From RGIG250 sp964540025 (GTDB taxonomy: Bacteria > Bacillota > Negativicutes > Selenomonadales > Selenomonadaceae): a stretch of 26,208 nt of DNA. The DNA lies in the NCBI GenBank assembly GCA_964540025.1, contig CAZIKQ010000023.1:1-26208 (forward strand), read 5' to 3'. The notes under the pieces were generated by a model, which had not been told where the DNA came from, searched no databases, and saw only the letters and a program-made list of their open reading frames with translations. Numbering within the stretch: the first letter of the stretch is position 1; each line of letters starts with the position of its first letter. The translations under genes and the position numbers were made by a program. This document shows positions 21,428 to 26,208 of this stretch, piece after piece.

Positions 21428-23160
21428 CGCTGCTCACCTGTCCACGCCAGGGCAAATTCCGGCTCCTCTACCGTCAGTAAATACGCGTCCTGCTGTATCC
21501 TGCGCGCCTTGCCGCCCTGCACGGATCTGATTTCCCGGCCGGTCCGCAGGATGAAGCTCAAGGGACGGCTGAAATTCCAGCAGTAGAGCTTCAGCCCCTT
21601 TTCGTCCCGCTCAACCCGGTAATTCATTCTAAGGTAATCTGTCACAATATCGGCTGCCTCGGAGGCCGTAGCGGGCTCCAGCCAATTAAAACGCCTGTCT
21701 GCATCCGCGAAGAGATTTCGCAGCCCGTCCCGCAGGGCGGGCCAGGCCAAATCCGCCTTGCCCGAATTGGAAGCCTCGTCGGGACGGAGGGCATGAGAGA
21801 AGACCCCATTGTAAGTGATTCCGCTGTACGACGCCCAAATCTCCGCCAACGCGGGCGAATGGCCGAACGAGACCCGCGGAAGCTCGCAGGTGGCGTCCGG
21901 ATTCACATAAAAATCCTGAACGTACCGCTCCCCGGCAGGGGATTCGTTATACTGGGCGGCATAGGCTTTCAGCCGGGGAAATACGTTTTTTACGGCTTTC
22001 TTCCCCTCGGGGCTTAAAATATTGGACGGCGGCGAATACGAATGAATTTCATAATCAGGATAAGCGGCCTCCACATACCGCTCTAGCTCCCGCAGGGAAT
22101 CTTCCATATCGTCCTGATCCGCCCAGGCCAGGAGGCCCAGTTTCTCCTGTCCGTATCCCGCCGGCGCCAATGGCTGCCGGTTGTACCCGTGGATTCCAAG
22201 CTCACCGCCCGACTTCAGCAGCTCGCGGCCGCAATCGAGCAAAACAGCCCCGGCGCCGTTTTGTCCCGGCGGCAAAAACGACCCGCTTACCTGGCGATTG
22301 CCGCTCTCGACAATCATGCCGGTATATTTCCAATTGTACTGCTCCGCCTGACGACGCATTTCCGGCCACCAGGATTTCCGGTAAAAATCCCCCGCCAGCA
22401 CCGGCGAAGGAAAACCATCCAGGAAGAAGAGCTTCATGTTCATCACGGGATATACATAATCCTCCTGGAGATGTCCGATCATGGCCGTGTACATCCCGTA
22501 CCCGTTCTTATCATTCCGCTCGCGGGTATTGCATACCCAATACCTGCCCTTGCCGCTGGCATGGGACCAGACCAGCGGCATCCCGTCCCAGGATGTAACC
22601 TCCACATCCGCCTCCGGCAAAAGCGCCGCGCGGGCCGCCGCGCTGCCGTACTGATCCGAGGAAAAGCCAAAGCCCTGTAATCCAAGATACAGATTTCCCC
22701 GCACCCGGATGCCGTAAACGGTTGCTTCCTCGCCGATCGAAGCAGCCCCCAGCTTTTTCATCATGCCCGCGGGAAGCGTTTCGCCCCGGAGCTGGCTGAG
22801 CACCATGACGTTTCCGCCCTGCTCCACATACCGCTCGATTGCGGGCATACACTCTATATCCTTCAGCCGGTTAGTCGTGATGATTACGCCCTGGTAGGAA
22901 TCGTAGAATCTCTCGATTTTGGAGACCTCTACTCCGCCCACCTCCTTTTTCTGCTCGCGCAGAATCTTCTCCACCATATTTCTTTTCAAGACGCTCTGCA
23001 ATTCCTCGGGATCATAAATCACCAGAAAGCTTTCCCGGGGCAGACCGGCAATCGTCCACGGGCTGATATGCCAAAGCGTACCCATGCGGCCCAGTTGAAA
23101 AAAGAGGCCGAGAGCCGCCGCCAGGATAAAGGTTACCCAGACTTCCTTCTTATAGCCCAT
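21424..23160 (-). CDS. Membrane-anchored Pel deacetylase, DUF2194 type (PelA-DA)
   Basis: Likely removes acetyl groups from the nascent GalNAc polymer outside the inner membrane, giving the cationic Pel. The 578 residues start with one membrane anchor (about 7-23), followed by a Rossmann-like, amidotransferase-type domain without a catalytic Cys (GVIITTNRLKDIECMPAIERYVEQ region, about 45-235). The C-terminal part is a polysaccharide-deacetylase-like barrel with candidate metal/catalytic residues Asp248 (FFLDGFPSP), His324 (LGIHGYN) and His373 (EIHSYSPPSN). In Gram-positive Pel clusters this protein replaces the multi-domain PelA. The hydrolase domain is absent and is encoded separately at the operon end. 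It overlaps pelE by 11 bases and pelF by four. Confidence 0.82.
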   Translation of the reverse strand: MGYKKEVWVTFILAAALGLFFQLGRMGTLWHISPWTIAGLPRESFLVIYDPEELQSVLKRNMVEKILREQKKEVGGVEVSKIERFYDSYQGVIITTNRLKDIECMPAIERYVEQGGNVMVLSQLRGETLPAGMMKKLGAASIGEEATVYGIRVRGNLYLGLQGFGFSSDQYGSAAARAALLPEADVEVTSWDGMPLVWSHASGKGRYWVCNTRERNDKNGYGMYTAMIGHLQEDYVYPVMNMKLFFLDGFPSPVLAGDFYRKSWWPEMRRQAEQYNWKYTGMIVESGNRQVSGSFLPPGQNGAGAVLLDCGRELLKSGGELGIHGYNRQPLAPAGYGQEKLGLLAWADQDDMEDSLRELERYVEAAYPDYEIHSYSPPSNILSPEGKKAVKNVFPRLKAYAAQYNESPAGERYVQDFYVNPDATCELPRVSFGHSPALAEIWASYSGITYNGVFSHALRPDEASNSGKADLAWPALRDGLRNLFADADRRFNWLEPATASEAADIVTDYLRMNYRVERDEKGLKLYCWNFSRPLSFILRTGREIRSVQGGKARRIQQDAYLLTVEEPEFALAWTGEQR

Positions 23161-24052
23161 TGCGGAACGCGCCTCCCCAATACCGCAGCACCCCCAGCGC
23201 CTCCGGCGAAAGGCGCGCCCTGCTGGCCTTCATTTCCGCGAGCTTCCCCTGGAGGAGATCCGGCTCGCGCATGGCAAAATACAATTTGATGTACGCAATG
23301 TACGGCTCTTCCCGATCTGGAAAGGCCCGTTGAAAATTACGGCAGGCCTCCCCGGCGGCCTCATAGCCCTCCCGGATGATTTCCTGATTGATCTTCTCCT
23401 GCCAGTACTTAATATTATCAGGCTCCTCCAGCAAAAGCCTGTCCAACAGCCCGATATAAACCTGCCGCCTTTCTCTCTTTGTCAGCGCATCCACATAGTC
23501 CTGCTGCAAATATTCCGACAAAAGCTCCGCATATTCCCTGACCAGCTCCAGATCATCGCCGCGCCGCCGGAGCTGCGCCTGCAATTCCGCCATCCTGCCC
23601 GTCAGCTCCTCAATATGCCCCGACAGCATAGAGACAGTGTAATAGGCAATTTCTCTATCCCTGTCGTATGTCGCCATGCGCAAAATCTTAGGATTATCCA
23701 GCACGTTTTGCCGCACGGCATCCAAAAAAAACTTCCGCTTCACCTGGGCGTTATCCACCAGGAAGGTATCGAGCAGGGGAATAACGTTTTCGTCATAATC
23801 GATAAGATTTGTAAAAATATCATTTTTATTGATATAAAGGTGCGGATCAGTGTCCTTTTTATGAAGAAAATCCAGGCTGTTCAGCAAACGAGCGACGCAT
23901 ACGACAAAAAAACCGGCAACGGGCAGCAAAAACACGATGCCGGCCTCCGCAGCGGCCTGCAATTTACCGGCCTGTCTATATACCGTAATGTAGACCACTG
24001 CCGTCAGCAGCAGATGCACGCATATACAGATCAACAAGCCCCCGTCGACCAT
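23150..24052 (-). CDS. pelE: Pel biosynthesis membrane protein PelE
   Basis: PelE is an inner-membrane scaffold protein with cytosolic TPR-like helices that assembles the synthase complex with PelD, PelF and PelG. This 300-residue copy has two N-terminal membrane segments (about 5-25 and 36-56) and an all-helical cytosolic part with coiled-coil character (MLSGHIEELTGRMAELQAQLRRRGDDL region) and TPR-like helix pairs near the end. Primary sequence is only weakly family-specific; the call rests on size, topology and position between pelD and the deacetylase. One base separates it from the pelD stop (TGA-G-ATG), so it is translationally coupled. Confidence 0.82.
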   Translation of the reverse strand: MVDGGLLICICVHLLLTAVVYITVYRQAGKLQAAAEAGIVFLLPVAGFFVVCVARLLNSLDFLHKKDTDPHLYINKNDIFTNLIDYDENVIPLLDTFLVDNAQVKRKFFLDAVRQNVLDNPKILRMATYDRDREIAYYTVSMLSGHIEELTGRMAELQAQLRRRGDDLELVREYAELLSEYLQQDYVDALTKRERRQVYIGLLDRLLLEEPDNIKYWQEKINQEIIREGYEAAGEACRNFQRAFPDREEPYIAYIKLYFAMREPDLLQGKLAEMKASRARLSPEALGVLRYWGGAFRNGL

Positions 24053-24053
24053 C

Positions 24054-26078
24054 TCAAACCAGCTCCCTGCTCTCCAATACGTCTATGCCGCGGCGCGCCA
24101 GCCGCTGTCTGACCAGCAGCATGCCCTCATCGTTTACGTCATACAGCAGCAAAAACACCTTGCCGTCCCTGAGTCCTACGGCATCCTCCTGGCGGATGCC
24201 GCCGGACAATTTGTGGTCCAGCTCCTGAAGCGATATCCCCGCGCAATCCAGCTCCATCATGACAACCTTTGCGTTATCCTGCAAAGCCGACCTTGCTTTC
24301 AGCCCCTTTTCCAGCTTATCGAACTCCGCGGGCTGCAAAATTCTGGTCTGCGGCACGAAACGGCGGTCCTGTATCCCTTCCTCATAAAGATACGCCTTGC
24401 CCATCGCCATAGAAATTAAACGGGCCGTCACCGACAGGAGATTCTGCTGATAAATGCTCCACTGCTCGAAATCAAGCCCGTAAATCTCTATGACGGCAAT
24501 GACCCTGCCGTCATAGACAATGGGCGCCGCCAAATCGGGCACGCCGGACTGCAATCCATGATTTACAAACAAATGCTGACGCGCCAGCATATCCATGATA
24601 TAGGGATTATCCTCGGTCTTCCTGGAGCGGGGCAAATTCACCGTTTTCTCTCCCAGCCGCACCTTCTGGCGCAGATAGAACTGCCCCTGTCCCATACTGT
24701 AGATAGCCACGTCGCCCGTGCCCATAATGCGCCCCGTAATCGCGGCGGCCTGCGTAAAAATCTCCTCCACCTCGACGGAATCAAGCTCCCGGATGATGTT
24801 ATACAGCCACCCGATACTATCGTCAGAATTGACGATCTGATGGTACAGCTTATCCTTGATCTCAATCGAAGTCCGGTAATTCCTCTGCAAAAAAGATAGC
24901 CGTCTCCCGACCGCCTCTAATTTGTACCCAAGAGAATCGAACCGGCTCTTCCAGTTATCGGCAATGTACCCTGTAAACGCGCCGAAAAACAAATACGTAG
25001 AATAGTGAAAAATGTACTCCGGCACATAAAATATACTCGCCAGATCTCCTTGCCGGCTCCAAATGCCCCACGTCAAAAGCCCCATGGAGAGTGCCACCGC
25101 CAGCAAAGACTGCTGCTTGCCGTACAAAATTCCCATGACGATGATATACAGGAAACAAATATCCAAACCCGTTGAAGAATTGACCGGCGTCCTTCCCTGA
25201 AAAATGCTGATGATGACCATCAGCGCAAAAAGCCCGATATTTTCCAAATAGGGCTTTAATTGTTCCAGGCGGCTCTGCCCGCTGCCTTCTTCGGCCGGAG
25301 CTCCCTCATCCGCGCCTGCGGCGGGCTCCTTTGCATACGCTTCATACACGGTATGCAGCAGCTTTGTTACGTCGAATTTAGGCTTGATCGGCAGTACGTA
25401 GCTCCCCTCAGCGGGCGCAAGCGCTTCCGGCGCAAACTCCGGGCCCTTTCCCAGAATATCAACCTGCGGGAACACGCCAAAATCATTCATAATCTGAAGG
25501 ATCTGCGCGAAGCACAGGGTTTCTTCGGAAACAACATAAAGGCGTTCCTGCATGAACTTCTGCTGAATAATGCTGACGATGGCGTACGCGGCATCTTCTG
25601 AATACAGCACCGGAACACAGGTATCGCCGCGCCCGTGAAGCTGAAACCTCTCCCGGCGGCAGACGGAGCGGAACAGCCTGACAATGACGCTGGCATCGTC
25701 AGGCTGCCCGCAGCCAAAACTCTCAGGCAAAACGATTACGGAGGATTGCAAACCGTTTTCCCGGCTCCACTGGACCACAAAATCCTCATAAGCTCTCTGC
25801 CGCTGGCTGCACCCGGTCACATACAAAAACTGCTCCGCGCCGTGACGCAAAGCATTTTGCATTACCTGCGCCAGATTCTGCATATAATCCTTCCCCGAAA
25901 AAAACAGAACGATCTGCGGGTTATACAGGGTAAAGCTATCGTCCTCCTCTTTCAGCGTGATAACGCTCCAGCCTTCCTTTTGCAGCTTTTCCTCCATACT
26001 TTTTCCCAAAAAACCTGTATTGCCCGCCAAAAGAATATGTCTTTTGAAAATATCCCCGGCTTTATTCATGCCCTGCAT
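24054..26078 (-). CDS. pelD: SDR-fused c-di-GMP receptor PelD
   Basis: PelD switches the Pel synthase on when it binds c-di-GMP. Domains in 674 residues: a Rossmann SDR/epimerase-like domain (about 12-245; GNTGFLG at 19-25), a Pro/Ala/Glu linker, four membrane helices (about 281-375), a short helical stalk, a GAF domain (about 435-565), and a degenerate GGDEF domain (about 580-674). In the last, DGKVF (638-642) replaces GGDEF, so it cannot make c-di-GMP, but the inhibitory-site motif RQED (Arg629, Asp632) stands exactly five residues before it. The SDR active-site position reads Y97-E-D-F-V, lacking the catalytic Lys. ATG 26078 is only two bases from AGGAG; ATG 26069 is an alternative. First gene of the operon. 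Confidence 0.9.
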   Translation of the reverse strand: MQGMNKAGDIFKRHILLAGNTGFLGKSMEEKLQKEGWSVITLKEEDDSFTLYNPQIVLFFSGKDYMQNLAQVMQNALRHGAEQFLYVTGCSQRQRAYEDFVVQWSRENGLQSSVIVLPESFGCGQPDDASVIVRLFRSVCRRERFQLHGRGDTCVPVLYSEDAAYAIVSIIQQKFMQERLYVVSEETLCFAQILQIMNDFGVFPQVDILGKGPEFAPEALAPAEGSYVLPIKPKFDVTKLLHTVYEAYAKEPAAGADEGAPAEEGSGQSRLEQLKPYLENIGLFALMVIISIFQGRTPVNSSTGLDICFLYIIVMGILYGKQQSLLAVALSMGLLTWGIWSRQGDLASIFYVPEYIFHYSTYLFFGAFTGYIADNWKSRFDSLGYKLEAVGRRLSFLQRNYRTSIEIKDKLYHQIVNSDDSIGWLYNIIRELDSVEVEEIFTQAAAITGRIMGTGDVAIYSMGQGQFYLRQKVRLGEKTVNLPRSRKTEDNPYIMDMLARQHLFVNHGLQSGVPDLAAPIVYDGRVIAVIEIYGLDFEQWSIYQQNLLSVTARLISMAMGKAYLYEEGIQDRRFVPQTRILQPAEFDKLEKGLKARSALQDNAKVVMMELDCAGISLQELDHKLSGGIRQEDAVGLRDGKVFLLLYDVNDEGMLLVRQRLARRGIDVLESRELV

Positions 26079-26090
26079 CTCTCCTGAAAA

Positions 26091-26139
26091 GCAGCCTGTG
26101 ATCCACTATCCTGACCCCGGATTTTACCAGGCAGCCTGT
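26091..26139 (-). promoter_or_regulatory. pelD promoter with flanking direct repeats
   Basis: On the minus strand TGGTAAAAT (26129-26121) is an extended -10 element; the expected start near 26114 gives a 36-base leader. Identical 9-mers GCAGCCTGT (plus-strand sense) lie at 26091-26099 and 26131-26139, exactly 40 bp apart, one just upstream of the -10 and one near +20. That layout would suit an operator pair. Confidence 0.5.
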
Positions 26140-26142
26140 AAG

Positions 26143-26189
26143 TTTTGTTCAATCTATTGTTGCAATTTACAGAGTTTACAATTTACAAG
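26143..26189 (+). repeat. Possible diverged fragment of the dispersed repeat upstream of pelD
   Basis: TTTTGTTCAAT and TTTACAATTTACAAG resemble the right arm of copy A (TTTGTTCAATTTC and TTTACAATTTACCAAG), but with about 18 extra bases between them. The insert, GTTGCAATTTACAGAGT, also resembles 7507-7523 in the island trailer. AT-rich chance similarity is possible. Confidence 0.3.
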
Positions 26190-26208
26190 AAGGTGTACCT
26201 TTTTGTAA

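Overview
Taxon: probably a Gram-negative (diderm) member of the Firmicutes, most plausibly Negativicutes. This is inferred from Firmicute-style housekeeping genes (recA, recX, guaA, ftsZ, a DUF401 permease), strong AGGAGG-type ribosome binding sites, and a Pel cluster of the pelDE-deacetylase-FG type known from Gram-positives that nevertheless encodes a signal-peptide-bearing outer-membrane beta-barrel. I saw no rRNA, tRNA or CRISPR array.

Layout of the + strand half (1-15.4 kb): thiM; recA; an AT-rich fic gene; recX; an AT-rich helicase-nuclease gene; guaA; a dinD remnant; a Nudix gene; a DUF2156-GNAT pair; a minus-strand coiled-coil hypothetical gene; ftsZ; a DUF401 permease. Two AT-rich insertions appear to have broken an ancestral recA-recX-guaA row, and each lies between imperfect direct repeats. 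The fic insert is bracketed by 22-bp repeats (19/22). The helicase-nuclease insert is bracketed by 48-bp repeats (45/48), of which one copy carries the recX 3' end and the other the guaA promoter. A dispersed intergenic repeat of about 55 bp occurs three times, always in the same orientation, upstream of the dinD fragment, the DUF2156 gene and ftsZ; the first copy has an exact 18-bp inverted repeat.

Layout of the minus strand half (15.6-26.1 kb): one tightly packed operon, read right to left: pelD (SDR-fused c-di-GMP receptor), pelE, a DUF2194-type deacetylase, pelF (glycosyltransferase), pelG (membrane transporter), a coiled-coil plus beta-barrel outer-membrane protein, and a secreted TM1410/GH114-like hydrolase, ended by a strong terminator. 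Together these would make, partly deacetylate, export and trim a cationic galactosaminoglycan-like matrix polysaccharide under c-di-GMP control. There is no PelB with TPRs, no PelC, and no four-domain PelA.

The most novel points are: (1) a Pel system apparently rebuilt for a diderm Firmicute with an unrelated coiled-coil/barrel exporter; (2) a hydrolase whose motif order is swapped relative to the TM1410/GH114 family, suggesting a circularly permuted TIM barrel; (3) a PelD with an SDR domain lacking the catalytic Lys but keeping an intact RxxD c-di-GMP site; (4) the direct-repeat-bounded helicase-nuclease island. Family assignments are from recognition of sequence motifs; no database search was run.
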